Assembly: GCA_018823835.1 (NCBI GenBank)
Contig: JAHJHT010000002.1
Span: 434,001-498,000 of the forward strand
DNA from: Alphaproteobacteria bacterium
GTDB taxonomy: Bacteria; Pseudomonadota; Alphaproteobacteria; Rhizobiales; Rhizobiaceae
Reading direction: 5' to 3'
Length of the DNA stretch: 64,000 bases
This document shows positions 17,217 to 25,907 of the stretch, one piece after another. Numbering within the stretch: the first letter of the stretch is position 1; each line of letters begins with the position of its first letter. The notes beneath the pieces were generated by a model. That model searched no databases. It was given only the letters and a program-made list of their open reading frames with translations, and had not been told where the DNA came from. The translations under genes and the position numbers were made by a program.

Positions 17217-18035
17217 GTGCTCACAGTCAAGAATCTTGGCAAGACCTACAAGACCGGCGACCGCGCGCTGAACGATGTCAGCTTCACCGTCGAGGCCGGC
17301 CAGGTGGTCGGGCTGATCGGCCCCTCCGGCGCCGGCAAGTCGACGCTGATCCGCTGCGTCAACCGGCTGGTCGAGCCGACCGCCGGCAAGATCTTTCTCG
17401 GGGACACCGAACTCACCGGCCTGTCCGGCGCCGGCCTGCGCACGGCGCGCCGGCGCATCGGCATGATCTTCCAGGAATACGCGCTGGTCGAACGGCTGAC
17501 CGTCATGGAGAACGTGCTGTCGGGCCGCCTCGGCTACGTGCCGTTCTGGCGTTCCTTCAGCCGCCGCTTTCCGCAGGCCGATGTCGACAAGGCGTTTGCG
17601 CTGCTCGCCCGCGTCGGCCTAACCGACCACGCCGACAAGCGCGCCGACGCCCTGTCGGGCGGCCAGCGCCAGCGCGTCGGCATCGCGCGCGCATTGGAAC
17701 AGGATCCCGAACTGCTGCTGATCGACGAGCCGACCGCCAGCCTCGACCCGAAAACGTCGCGCCAGATCATGCGGCTGATCGGAGAGATCTGCACCGAGCG
17801 CAACCTGCCCGCGATCATCAACATCCATGACGTTGTGCTGGCCCAGGCCTTCACCCAGCGCATCATAGGCCTGAAGGCCGGCGAAGTGGTTTTCGACGGC
17901 ACGCCCGACGAACTCACCGACGACGTGCTCACCTCGATCTACGGCGAGGAGGACTGGACGGCGATGCGCCGCAAGGACGGCGACCACCACGACGATACCA
18001 TCACCGACGAAGAGCGCATGGCGGGTCTCGCCTGA
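17217..18035 (+). CDS. phnC: Phosphonate-type ABC transporter ATP-binding protein (PhnC family)
   Basis: The 272-residue ATPase shows Walker [10 protein letters not shown] (about residues 35-43), signature [15 protein letters not shown] (about 145), Walker [14 protein letters not shown] (about 166) and the switch His in INIHDVVLA. This fits PhnC, including the long loop after the Q-loop ([13 protein letters not shown]). It starts at GTG behind GAAAGAAGGGG and ends one base into the first permease gene (TGATG). It drives the PhnE1/PhnE2 channel. Confidence 0.92.
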   Translation: MLTVKNLGKTYKTGDRALNDVSFTVEAGQVVGLIGPSGAGKSTLIRCVNRLVEPTAGKIFLGDTELTGLSGAGLRTARRRIGMIFQEYALVERLTVMENVLSGRLGYVPFWRSFSRRFPQADVDKAFALLARVGLTDHADKRADALSGGQRQRVGIARALEQDPELLLIDEPTASLDPKTSRQIMRLIGEICTERNLPAIINIHDVVLAQAFTQRIIGLKAGEVVFDGTPDELTDDVLTSIYGEEDWTAMRRKDGDHHDDTITDEERMAGLA

Positions 18036-18838
18036 TGGCTGCCGAAGCCGTGCGCACCTGGCGGCGTCCGCCGATCCTGATCAAGGACTGGCGCTGGCGC
18101 TGGGGCATCTATGCATTCGCCGTCATCTACCTCGTGCTCGCCGTCTCCAGCGTCGAGGTCAACTGGGCGCGCGTCTACGAGGGGCTCGAGCGTGGCTGGC
18201 GCTTCCTGCAGGGCTTCCTTGTCCCCGACTTCACCTCGCGCTGGCGCGACATCGGTTCGGGCCTCGTCGAAAGCCTGACCATGACCGTCACCTCGACCAT
18301 CGTCGGCGTGCTCCTGGCCATCCCGGTCGGCATTGGCGCGGCGCGCAACCTCGCGCCGCTCCCTGTCTATCTCGTCTGCCGCTCGATCGTCGCCACCTCG
18401 CGCAGCCTGCAGGAGATCATCGTCGCCATCCTGTTCGTCGCGATGTTTGGCTTCGGTCCCTTTGCCGGATTCCTGACGCTGACCTTCGCAACCATCGGCT
18501 TCATGGCCAAGCTGCTCGCCGAGGACATCGAGGACATCGACGAGGCCCAGGCGGAAGCGGTGCGTGCCACCGGCGCTTCCTGGTGGCAGGTGGTCAACTA
18601 CGCCGTGCAGCCGCAGGTCATGCCACGCCTGATCGGCCTGGCGCTCTACCGCCTCGACATCAACTTCCGCGAATCCTCGGTCATCGGCATTGTCGGCGCC
18701 GGCGGCATCGGTGCCACGCTCAACACATCGATCGACCGCTACGAGTACGATTCCGCAGGCGCCATCCTGCTCATAATCATCGCCATCGTCATGCTGGCCG
18801 AATATTCGTCGGGCTTCGTCCGCAAGTGGGTGCAGTGA
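18035..18838 (+). CDS. phnE: Phosphonate-type ABC transporter permease (PhnE family, first copy)
   Basis: The 267-residue membrane protein has five or six helices and the PhnE EAA loop (EAVRATGASWWQVVNYAVQPQVMPR, about residues 170-195, shown here only in part as EAVRATGASWWQ). It overlaps phnC by one base and the second permease by one base, so the four genes are a tight operon. The two PhnE-like proteins probably form a heterodimeric channel. Confidence 0.9.
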   Translation: MAAEAVRTWRRPPILIKDWRWRWGIYAFAVIYLVLAVSSVEVNWARVYEGLERGWRFLQGFLVPDFTSRWRDIGSGLVESLTMTVTSTIVGVLLAIPVGIGAARNLAPLPVYLVCRSIVATSRSLQEIIVAILFVAMFGFGPFAGFLTLTFATIGFMAKLLAEDIEDIDEAQAEAVRATGASWWQVVNYAVQPQVMPRLIGLALYRLDINFRESSVIGIVGAGGIGATLNTSIDRYEYDSAGAILLIIIAIVMLAEYSSGFVRKWVQ

Positions 18839-19650
18839 TGCCGGTGGAGCAGGGTACGGTGCCGGTCTGGAGGAAACGCACGACGGCGGCGCAGTGGACG
18901 CTGTGGGGCGGCTGGTTCGCGCTCGCTATCCTGTTCGTCTATTCTTGGCAGGTGATGACGAAGGACACGATCTGGGCCTTCGTCATGGACGCACCCGAGC
19001 AGGCTGCCGATCTCGGCAGCCGCATGTTCCCGCCGCGCTGGTCATACATGGAGCGGCTGTGGTGGCCACTGTGGGACACGCTCAACATCGCCACGCTTGG
19101 CACGATGCTGGGCATCCTCATCGCCGTGCCGGTCGCCTTCGCGGCGGCCCGCAACACCACGCCCTCGCTCTATTTCGTGCGGCCGGCGGCACTGTTCATT
19201 ATCGTTGCCTCGCGCTCCATCAACTCGCTGATCTGGGCGCTGCTGCTGGTGGCCATCATCGGGCCGGGCATTCTCGCCGGCATCGTCGCCATCGGCCTGC
19301 GCTCGATCGGCTTCGTCGCCAAGCTGCTCTACGAGGCGATCGAGGAGATCGACGAGGGCCAGGTCGAGGCGGTGGCGGCCACCGGCGCCTCGCGTGCGCA
19401 GGTGATTGACTACGCCATCGTTCCGCAGGTGCTGCCTGCCTTCTTCGGCATCTCGGTGTTCCGCTGGGACATCAACATCCGCGAATCCACCATTCTCGGC
19501 TTGGTCGGCGCGGGCGGCATCGGTCTGCAGCTGCAGGCCTCGCTCAACACGCTTGCATGGCCGCAGGTGACGCTGATCTTCGTCGTCATCCTCGGCACGG
19601 TAGTGGTCTCGGAATGGGTCTCGGCCAAGGTGCGCGAAGCGATCACCTGA
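18838..19650 (+). CDS. phnE: Phosphonate-type ABC transporter permease (PhnE family, second copy)
   Basis: The 270-residue permease is clearly paralogous to the preceding one (EAVAATGASRAQVIDYAIVP versus EAVRATGASWWQVVNYAVQP) and starts at an ATG overlapping its stop codon. It has an N-terminal helix with a longer periplasmic loop (about residues 40-75) absent from the first copy. It closes the importer operon. The next gene is convergent. Confidence 0.9.
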   Translation: MPVEQGTVPVWRKRTTAAQWTLWGGWFALAILFVYSWQVMTKDTIWAFVMDAPEQAADLGSRMFPPRWSYMERLWWPLWDTLNIATLGTMLGILIAVPVAFAAARNTTPSLYFVRPAALFIIVASRSINSLIWALLLVAIIGPGILAGIVAIGLRSIGFVAKLLYEAIEEIDEGQVEAVAATGASRAQVIDYAIVPQVLPAFFGISVFRWDINIRESTILGLVGAGGIGLQLQASLNTLAWPQVTLIFVVILGTVVVSEWVSAKVREAIT

Positions 19651-19665
19651 GGCAGCCGGCAGGAC

Positions 19666-20118
19666 TCAATCGGCGTCGACCGACTGCCTGCCGGTCATGC
19701 TCTCGACCTCGATGCGGTAGAATAGGTGTTCAGCAGCGTTTGCCGACGGGCCCGGCACCGGCTTCAACCCGCCCGGTTCCCACCAGCTTGCCTGCTTGCC
19801 CAGCATCGACCAGGCGTGGTCGCGCTCACGCTTCCAGCCGATTCGGTCTGGCAACTCCTCGAACCGGCCATAGGCCACGACGCTGCGCCATTCGCGCCCG
19901 GCTGAATACTGCTCGATGAGCATGCAGACCTTGGGGTTCTGGCGCATCCATTCGATCTTCTGACCGGGCATGGTGAAGCTGTAGAAGAAGGGAGCAGCGT
20001 AGGCGAAGTGCACCGGCACTAAGTAAGGCTGGTCCTCACGACTGACGGCAAGCCGCGCGACGCGCGCCTGCGCAATCACTGCCGCGCATTCGGACTTGTT
20101 CATTTCCCTGATGATCAT
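19666..20118 (-). CDS. Pyridoxamine 5'-phosphate oxidase-related flavin-binding protein (NimA-like)
   Basis: The 150-residue protein has the split-barrel FMN-binding fold of the Pyridox_ox_2/NimA group (ARLAVSREDQPYLVPVHFAY at about 20-39, KIEWMRQNPKVCMLIE). Such proteins reduce or sequester small redox compounds; no catalytic role can be assigned with certainty. AGGAGG stands in front of the ATG. A near-perfect FNR/FixK box lies 90 bases upstream, and the next gene upstream encodes a truncated globin. Both facts suggest a role in low-oxygen or nitrosative-stress physiology. Confidence 0.82.
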   Translation of the reverse strand: MIIREMNKSECAAVIAQARVARLAVSREDQPYLVPVHFAYAAPFFYSFTMPGQKIEWMRQNPKVCMLIEQYSAGREWRSVVAYGRFEELPDRIGWKRERDHAWSMLGKQASWWEPGGLKPVPGPSANAAEHLFYRIEVESMTGRQSVDAD

Positions 20119-20208
20119 TGCGTCCTCCTGCTGCCGGCCACCGGACCAGGTCCGCAGTCTGGCGGGTGAACATGGCGGGCATCATCGCGCAGGCCGGCAG
20201 CAGGCGCG

Positions 20209-20222
20209 TTGATCCCGGTCAA
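20209..20222. promoter_or_regulatory. FNR/FixK-type anaerobox before the NimA-like gene
   Basis: TTGATCCCGGTCAA matches the anaerobox pattern TTGAT-N4-ATCAA at 9 of 10 defined positions. Its centre lies about 97 bases before the start codon at 20118, leaving room for activation from position -41.5 and a leader of about 55 bases. Confidence 0.7.
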
Positions 20223-20261
20223 TCGCCCGGTGCGCCTCTGTCGTTGCGCGTCGTCTCGCCG

Positions 20262-20723
20262 TCAGGCTGGCACGCTCCCTATGCCATGCGGCGGAAGCCG
20301 GAAGAACATCGCGAGCTTGAGGCTGGTCGCAATGCGTTCGGCTCGTTCGATGAAGGCAGCCGCGACATCGGGCGGGCACAGATCGTATGCCGTCTCTCCA
20401 AACAGGCGGAGCCAGATTGCGAAATCGCTCTCGACGACGGTCGTGAGCTTGACGTGGGCCGGCACCGGGCGGCCCTGGTAGCTGCCATCCTTCAGCATCA
20501 CCGAGCACCAGAAATCCGTCATCTTCTCCAGATGCGGCTCCCAGTCGCCGGTGATGGCGGCCGCGAATATCGGGCCGAGACGCTCGTCCCGCCTGATGCG
20601 TCCGTAGAAGGTGCGGACCAGCCTGCCGACGAAGGCGCGGTCCAGTCCGGCATGCTCGACCGGCTGCTCGGCCGCAGGCGGCGTCGCTTGAGGATTTCTC
20701 GTGGGCATTTGTTCAACCTGCAT
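20262..20723 (-). CDS. Group III truncated hemoglobin
   Basis: The 153-residue protein carries the group III truncated globin pattern: FYGRIRRDERLGPIF with Tyr40 at the distal B10 position, DWEPHLEKMTDFW and the proximal heme ligand His90 in the P-x-H segment. A Pro/Gln-rich extension of about 25 residues precedes the globin core, and an internal ATG at residue 6 is an alternative start. Group III globins bind O2 and NO and are often induced under microaerobic conditions. A FixK-like box lies 60 bases upstream. Same strand as the NimA-like gene 143 bases downstream. Confidence 0.88.
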   Translation of the reverse strand: MQVEQMPTRNPQATPPAAEQPVEHAGLDRAFVGRLVRTFYGRIRRDERLGPIFAAAITGDWEPHLEKMTDFWCSVMLKDGSYQGRPVPAHVKLTTVVESDFAIWLRLFGETAYDLCPPDVAAAFIERAERIATSLKLAMFFRLPPHGIGSVPA

Positions 20724-20782
20724 CGTCTGTCGCCGGCAAGGCCGCGTTCACTGCGACAATGCGCAATCGGCCCGCCAGGTCT

Positions 20783-20796
20783 TTGCGCTGGGGCAA
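20783..20796. promoter_or_regulatory. FixK-type box before the truncated globin gene
   Basis: TTGCGCTGGGGCAA fits the relaxed rhizobial FixK pattern TTG(A/C)-N6-(T/G)CAA. Its centre is about 66 bases before the globin start. It is weaker than the box before the neighbouring flavoprotein gene but has the same geometry. Confidence 0.5.
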
Positions 20797-20836
20797 ACCG
20801 GGCGTCATTTTCCGCCGCGGCTTTCGGCGATGGGTG

Positions 20837-21760
20837 TCAGTTTTTGCTGAAAAGCGCGCCCAGCATCCCATCGGACGAAGGCTGAGCCATATACTTGTCG
20901 ATCAGTACCTCGACCTGCGCGTTGCGTGCGCGGGCGCTGTCGGCCCCCATGACAACGATGATGAGGCGGCGCGAGCCCCTGGTGACCGAGGTGACGATGT
21001 TGTAGCCCGAGGCGCGAATGTAGCCGGTCTTTATGCCGTCGACGCCGGGTACCCGGCCGAGCAGGTCGTTGTGGCCGCGAATGGTCCGGCCGTTGAAGGT
21101 GAACTCGCGCTTCGAGAAGTAATGGAAGTGCTGCGGGAAACGCGAGCGCAAGGCCAGGCCGAGCACCGCCATGTCACGCGCCGTCGTGCGCTGCTCGTCG
21201 TCGGGCAGGCCGGACGCGTTCCTGAAGGTGGTGGCCGACATGCCGAGCTGGCGCGCCCGCGCCGTCATCTGCCGGGCGAACTGCTCCTCGCTGCCGCCGC
21301 CGAGAAACTCGCCGACCGCCACTGCCGTGTCGTTTCCCGACTTGACGGCAAGCGCCTCGATCGCGGTCTCGACGTCGATCGTCTGCCCGGCCTTGAGCCC
21401 GAGGCGGCTCGGCGGCTGGCGTGCCGCATTGGCGGATACCGGGATCTGGCTCGACTTGGTTATGCGGCCCTGGTCGAGCGCCTCAAAGAGCAGGTAGAGC
21501 GTCATCATTTTCGTCAGCGAGGCGGGATAGCGCGTCGCCCGCGAATCGATCTGCTGCAGGGTGGCGCCGGTCGAGGCGTCGATGACGAGTTCGGAATAGC
21601 GTGAGGCCGGGCCGGGCAGGTTGACCGGTGCCGGCGGCTCCAGCGTGCTCGTGGTCGAACAGCCGGCTACCACCAGCATCAAACACAGGATCGCCGCGCG
21701 GCGAAGAAGTGCAAGAGGCGACGGGAAGGTCTGACGGCTCAGGGTATGCTGCTGGATCAT
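20837..21760 (-). CDS. D-alanyl-D-alanine carboxypeptidase, lipoprotein (peptidase S11)
   Basis: The 307-residue protein contains the three active-site motifs of low-molecular-weight penicillin-binding proteins: SLTK (Ser81, Lys84), SGN (about residue 141) and KTG (about 244). A lipobox VAGC at residues 31-34 indicates a lipid-anchored periplasmic enzyme, which trims peptidoglycan stem peptides. The start at 21760 is chosen because it gives a compact basic N-terminus before the hydrophobic segment. No good ribosome site is visible, and the open frame continues upstream to 21868. It is divergent from the 589-residue protein gene. Confidence 0.87.
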   Translation of the reverse strand: MIQQHTLSRQTFPSPLALLRRAAILCLMLVVAGCSTTSTLEPPAPVNLPGPASRYSELVIDASTGATLQQIDSRATRYPASLTKMMTLYLLFEALDQGRITKSSQIPVSANAARQPPSRLGLKAGQTIDVETAIEALAVKSGNDTAVAVGEFLGGGSEEQFARQMTARARQLGMSATTFRNASGLPDDEQRTTARDMAVLGLALRSRFPQHFHYFSKREFTFNGRTIRGHNDLLGRVPGVDGIKTGYIRASGYNIVTSVTRGSRRLIIVVMGADSARARNAQVEVLIDKYMAQPSSDGMLGALFSKN

Positions 21761-21942
21761 GCGGTGCGTTGGGATGACGCCATTTGTCGGTTGCCTGCCC
21801 CCGACTAACCCATGACCGTCCCAGTTGCCATTCCCTTTATGCAACAGGTGAGGACAAATCGGCCGCAAACGGTCCCCAGCCTCCGGCTTCTTGAGATCGG
21901 GCTTCCGCTGCGGTATGCCGGATACCTGCGAGGGGAGCTCTC

Positions 21943-23712
21943 ATGACCGAAACCAGTTCAATCGGCGGCGCGCAATCGGTGCTGCGCGCCTCGCTCGGCC
22001 GCAGCGGCAAATGGGCGGCCGGCCTCGGCGCCGTCGGCGGCTTCATCGCCGACATCCTGCAGCCGCTCGCCCCGTTCGCCGCCTATATCGCGCTGGTCGC
22101 CGCGATCGCCGCGATGGTCGTCGCCGTCGCCATCGTGCTTCGGCTGGTGCTAGCGACCAAGGCCCTGCCCGCGCTGGTCTTCGCCACCACCACAGCGGCG
22201 ATCGCCGGCGGCGTCTTTGCGCTGCAGCAGGCCGATGACGCCGAGGACGGCGTGCTCGCCTCTCTGGTGCCGGCAATTGCAGGGCTGCAGCAGTCGATGG
22301 GCATCGTTTCGGCCCGTGTCGAAGCGATCCAGGAGACCGTTACCGAGACGCAGAAGACGGTCGAGGAAGTGCAGCAGACGACCGAAGAGGTCCAGCAGAC
22401 CACCCAGCAGGTTCAGCAGACTACCGAAAAGGTCGACAGGACCACGCAGGAAATCGCTGCCGGCCAGCAAAAGAGCCAGGAGCAGGCCGCAGAGCTTCAG
22501 GCGACGACCGAAAAGATCGCTGCCTCCGTCGAGGCCATCGCCAGCGGTTTCGCCACCCTGTCGCAGCAGGGCGGCATCATCGCGGACCCCGAGCGTCCCG
22601 ACCAGTTCTATCACAATGCCCGCGCCTACGAGCAGTCAGGCGACATGCTGAACGCGCGCCGCTCCTACCTCGCCTTTGCCGGTTTCGACGTCGATGCTGT
22701 CGATCCCTACACCAGATTTGCCACCCTGCTGCGCGTCCAGGACGGCCGGGCCGGCGCCCGCGAAGTCTTCGGCACGCTCGCCGGCAAGGGCAAGGCGCTG
22801 TCGATCCAGCTGGTCCATGCGCTGCAGTTCGACGACGCCCAGCGCATTTCGCGGCTGAACGACTTCATTGCGGCAAACCCCGATTACGCACCGGCCTACT
22901 ACCTGCGCTCGCTCGAATTCTCCGAGGACAGGCTCGGCACCCAGTCCCTCGCCGACAAGCGCGCCGAGGCCGAGGCGCTGGAAAAATTCCTGTCCTATGA
23001 ATCCGATGGCGGGCTGCTGCCCTTCTTCATCGACCAGACGCAGCTTGCCGAATGGCTGGATTCGTCCCGACGGAGGCTGGCAGCCCTCGGCAATGTGCTA
23101 GACCCGGCGCTGTTTGCGCCGAAGCTGGTGCCGCAACGCTCCAATCAGGGCTGGATGGTGACGATCACCCTGCCGGAATCCGCCTCCAGCATCTCATGGC
23201 GCCTCGGGAACGAGGGACCGTTCACCGAGACCGGCTTTCTAGCCTACAACGACCAGACCACCGGCAAGCCGATGCCCAATCCCAGCTTCGTCGTGCCCAA
23301 TGACACCCCGGCCGGAACCGTGTCGCTGAAATACACCGACGTCCGGGGCCAGGAGAACGGTCCGTTCGACATCCGCTTCGATCCCGACGCCGCACTTGCG
23401 GAGGGCAACAAGCAGGTGCTCGACCAGTTCTGGACCTCGTGGATCGCCTTTGACGCCAGCGGCAATACCGGCCTCGTCTACTTCACGCAGATGGTCTCCT
23501 ACCGCTGCGGCATCAAGGAAGTGCGCTACAGCCTCAATGGCGACGCACTCGACAAGGCGCTCGACCTGCCGCCCTGCGACGCCGAGGAGCCCTACGCGAT
23601 TCCCAATGATTACATGCCCTATTTCAAGGTTGTCAAAGACGTCATCTCGATGTCGGTGCAGGTAACCTATTCCGACGGAACACAATCGCCGGTGCGCCAT
23701 TTCAAGCGATAG
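21943..23712 (+). CDS. Membrane-anchored coiled-coil/TPR-like protein of unknown function
   Basis: This 589-residue protein is not recognised. It has two hydrophobic segments (about residues 43-66 and 70-92) and then a long coiled coil (about 105-205). The coiled coil contains four consecutive heptads of the VQQTTEE type at residues 141-168. A TPR-like helical region (about 220-355) and a C-terminal beta-rich domain (about 380-589) follow. The shape resembles envelope or secretion-apparatus scaffold proteins. GAGGGGAG precedes the ATG. It stands alone between divergent and downstream genes, with no enzyme motif. Confidence 0.8.
   Translation: MTETSSIGGAQSVLRASLGRSGKWAAGLGAVGGFIADILQPLAPFAAYIALVAAIAAMVVAVAIVLRLVLATKALPALVFATTTAAIAGGVFALQQADDAEDGVLASLVPAIAGLQQSMGIVSARVEAIQETVTETQKTVEEVQQTTEEVQQTTQQVQQTTEKVDRTTQEIAAGQQKSQEQAAELQATTEKIAASVEAIASGFATLSQQGGIIADPERPDQFYHNARAYEQSGDMLNARRSYLAFAGFDVDAVDPYTRFATLLRVQDGRAGAREVFGTLAGKGKALSIQLVHALQFDDAQRISRLNDFIAANPDYAPAYYLRSLEFSEDRLGTQSLADKRAEAEALEKFLSYESDGGLLPFFIDQTQLAEWLDSSRRRLAALGNVLDPALFAPKLVPQRSNQGWMVTITLPESASSISWRLGNEGPFTETGFLAYNDQTTGKPMPNPSFVVPNDTPAGTVSLKYTDVRGQENGPFDIRFDPDAALAEGNKQVLDQFWTSWIAFDASGNTGLVYFTQMVSYRCGIKEVRYSLNGDALDKALDLPPCDAEEPYAIPNDYMPYFKVVKDVISMSVQVTYSDGTQSPVRHFKR
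22363..22446 (+). repeat. 21-base tandem repeats encoding VQQTT heptads
   Basis: Four in-frame 21-base units encode seven-residue repeats (EEVQQTT, EEVQQTT, QQVQQTT, EKVDRTT). The third positions differ between units, so the repeats are held at the protein level and are not a recent duplication. They form a regular coiled coil. Confidence 0.75.
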
Positions 23713-23799
23713 CAAGTGCGGTGACTTCTGCTCTCCGACGGCCTGATTAATTGATCCGCAAGCATTGTTTACTAGCGTTTACGCCGAGAGACAGCGCCG

Positions 23800-24810
23800 A
23801 TGCGCGACAGGTGGGCAATGCGGCAGGCCAAAAGGGCCAGTTCAGATCCGGGGAACGAACTCCAGCAGCTGGCGTCGGCAATTGGCCATCTCGGCGGCTT
23901 CGTGGAAGGTCTGCGCGAGCGGGTGCGCCTGCTCGAAGCGGTGCTGGAGAATTTTCCGGGCGGCATCTGTGTCTTCGACGCCGATCTGGACATGGTGCTG
24001 TGCAACGGGCGCCTGCGCCAGATGCTCGACTATCCCGACACGCTGTTCTCCGCCGGCTATCCGTCGATGGAGGAACTGTTCCGCTTCAATGCCCGCCGCG
24101 GGGAATATGGACCCGGCGACCCGGAGGAACAGGTATCGCAACGCATGCGCCGGGCGCGCCAGCGCAAGGCGCATGTCTTCGAGCGCACCCGTCCGAACGG
24201 CACCGTCGTCGAGGTCCGTGGCTCTCCCGTCTCCGGCGGCGGTTTCGTCACCACCTATTTCGACGTCACGGAGCAGCGGCGCGCGCAGTCGATGATCGCC
24301 CACATGGCCCATCATGACGCGCTGACGAACCTGCCCAACCGGACGTTGTTCACCGACCGACTGCAAACGGCCATCGCGCTCGCCAAGCGCAACGGGCTCA
24401 TGGCGGTGCACAGCATCGACATCGACGGTTTCAAGACCATCAACGACAGCCTCGGCCACAGCACGGGTGACAAGCTCCTCATAGCCGCCGCCGAACGCCT
24501 TTCGGGTGCGATCCGCGAGAACGACACGGTGGCGCGGCTTGGCGGCGACGAATTCGCGATCTTGCAGACCGGCATCAACGAGATCGCCGACGCGACGGTG
24601 CTGGCGCGCCGTGTTCTCAGCCGTTTTGCCCGGCCGTTCGAGATCGACGGACGGGAAATCATCGTCCGCCTGTCCATGGGCATCGCCTTCGCGCCGAAGG
24701 ACGCCACCAGCAACGACGAAATTCTCGTCAAGGCGGAACAGGCGCTCGAACGCAGCAAGACGGGCGGCGGCGCGATCTTCTCGCTCTACGGCGCGACTGG
24801 CAAGTTCTAG
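23800..24810 (+). CDS. PAS-GGDEF diguanylate cyclase
   Basis: The 336-residue protein has a PAS-7 sensor domain (about residues 45-155) and a GGDEF domain (about 165-330) with an intact LGGDEF active site. An inhibitory-site RxxD (REND) lies exactly five residues before it. It should therefore make cyclic di-GMP and be product-inhibited. There is no membrane segment and no EAL domain. The first ATG follows a GAGAGA stretch. A second ATG at residue 7 is possible. It is co-oriented with the preceding gene (gap 87 bases). Confidence 0.9.
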   Translation: MRDRWAMRQAKRASSDPGNELQQLASAIGHLGGFVEGLRERVRLLEAVLENFPGGICVFDADLDMVLCNGRLRQMLDYPDTLFSAGYPSMEELFRFNARRGEYGPGDPEEQVSQRMRRARQRKAHVFERTRPNGTVVEVRGSPVSGGGFVTTYFDVTEQRRAQSMIAHMAHHDALTNLPNRTLFTDRLQTAIALAKRNGLMAVHSIDIDGFKTINDSLGHSTGDKLLIAAAERLSGAIRENDTVARLGGDEFAILQTGINEIADATVLARRVLSRFARPFEIDGREIIVRLSMGIAFAPKDATSNDEILVKAEQALERSKTGGGAIFSLYGATGKF

Positions 24811-24900
24811 GACCGAACCTCCCGCGCACTCGACGGCGAAACATTTGAAATCCCGGCCGCGGCACGGCAAGATGGCCGTCCAGGAACCGCCGAGGAGACC

Positions 24901-25509
24901 ATGTCCGAGATCGCTTCGATCGCCGCCGCCATCTTCAAGCGAGCCACCGGGAAGCAGCGCTTCCTCGTCGCCATCGCCGGCCCCCCCGGCTCGGGCAAGT
25001 CGACACTCGCGGCCAGCCTGCACGAAGTCCTGCCAGAGGGTCTTTCCGTCGTCGTGCCGATGGACGGCTTCCATTTCGACGATGGGGTGCTCGAGCAGCG
25101 TGGACTGCGCCAGCGCAAGGGCGCGCCCGAAACCTTCGACTTCGCAGGCTTCGACAACCTCCTGAAGCGCATCCGCTCGGGCGAACCCGACATAGCCATC
25201 CCGGTGTTCGACCGCTCGATGGAACTGTCGCGCGCCGGCGCGGCGGTGATCGCCCCCGAGGTCAAGTTCATCCTGGTCGAAGGAAACTACCTGCTGCTAG
25301 ACGAAAAGCCGTGGTCGGGTCTCGGCGAGCGCTTCGACTTCTCCATCTTCGTCAACGTGCCGCGCTTCGAGCTCGAGCGGCGCCTGCTGGAACGCTGGCG
25401 CGAGCATGGCAGGCCTGACGACGAGGCCCGCGCCTGGGTGGCTGGCAACGACATGCCCAATGTCGACCGGGTTCTCGGCTCCCGCCGCGAGGCGGACCTG
25501 GTGATATGA
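24901..25509 (+). CDS. P-loop nucleoside/sugar kinase of the uridine-kinase-like group
   Basis: The 202-residue protein has a Walker A GPPGSGKST (about residues 27-35), a PMDGFHFDD substrate segment (about 56-64) and a lid region with RLLERWREHGRPDDEA. This matches the bacterial nucleoside triphosphate hydrolase/FrcK-like group often annotated as uridine kinase or fructose transport kinase. It would phosphorylate a nucleoside or sugar. The family name is clear; the substrate is not. GAGGAG precedes the ATG. Confidence 0.83.
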   Translation: MSEIASIAAAIFKRATGKQRFLVAIAGPPGSGKSTLAASLHEVLPEGLSVVVPMDGFHFDDGVLEQRGLRQRKGAPETFDFAGFDNLLKRIRSGEPDIAIPVFDRSMELSRAGAAVIAPEVKFILVEGNYLLLDEKPWSGLGERFDFSIFVNVPRFELERRLLERWREHGRPDDEARAWVAGNDMPNVDRVLGSRREADLVI

Positions 25510-25533
25510 GGCCGGGGGCCGGCCAGCGTTAAC

Positions 25534-25558
25534 GGAACTGAAAGGAATTCGGGACGTT
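25534..25558 (+). promoter_or_regulatory. EcfG-type general stress promoter
   Basis: GGAAC at 25534-25538 and CGTT at 25555-25558 are separated by exactly 16 bases. This matches the alphaproteobacterial EcfG consensus GGAAC-N16/17-CGTT. It lies 45 bases before the start of the small basic protein gene and in the correct orientation. Confidence 0.75.
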
Positions 25559-25603
25559 CTTCCGGAAGGGTCCCGCGTCATTTTGCGGGCCAGGGAGCAA
25601 GCA

Positions 25604-25894
25604 ATGGCCGCGAAGCCACGCAAGACAGTCACCAAGCGCACAGTACGTCCTCAACCGCCAGCTGGCGGCACGCCACCCGCCGAGCGCACCAAGGACGTCA
25701 AGAAGACATTCGGCAAGGCAGCGCCGAGGCAGGTGATGTCCGCCACAGCTTCCGGGCAGACCCGTCAGAAGGGCCGTAGGGCGACCGACGACCAGTCGAT
25801 CGCCGCACGCGCGCTGGCCGGTATCGGCAGCGCCGTTAAGGGTATTACCTCGCTGTTCAGCAAGTCCGACACGCCCTCCAAGGAAAAGCGCTAG
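25604..25894 (+). CDS. Small basic protein under a general-stress promoter
   Basis: The 96-residue protein is rich in Lys, Arg, Thr and Pro over its first 65 residues and ends in a short amphipathic segment (ALAGIGSAVKGITSLFSK) followed by a Lys-rich tail. It has no recognised domain. A disordered nucleic-acid-binding or membrane-associating role would fit the composition but is not shown. I chose the ATG at 25604 because GGGAG lies before it. The upstream EcfG box predicts expression during stress or stationary phase. Confidence 0.7.
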   Translation: MAAKPRKTVTKRTVRPQPPAGGTPPAERTKDVKKTFGKAAPRQVMSATASGQTRQKGRRATDDQSIAARALAGIGSAVKGITSLFSKSDTPSKEKR

Positions 25895-25907
25895 CCGCTC
25901 CGGCGGT

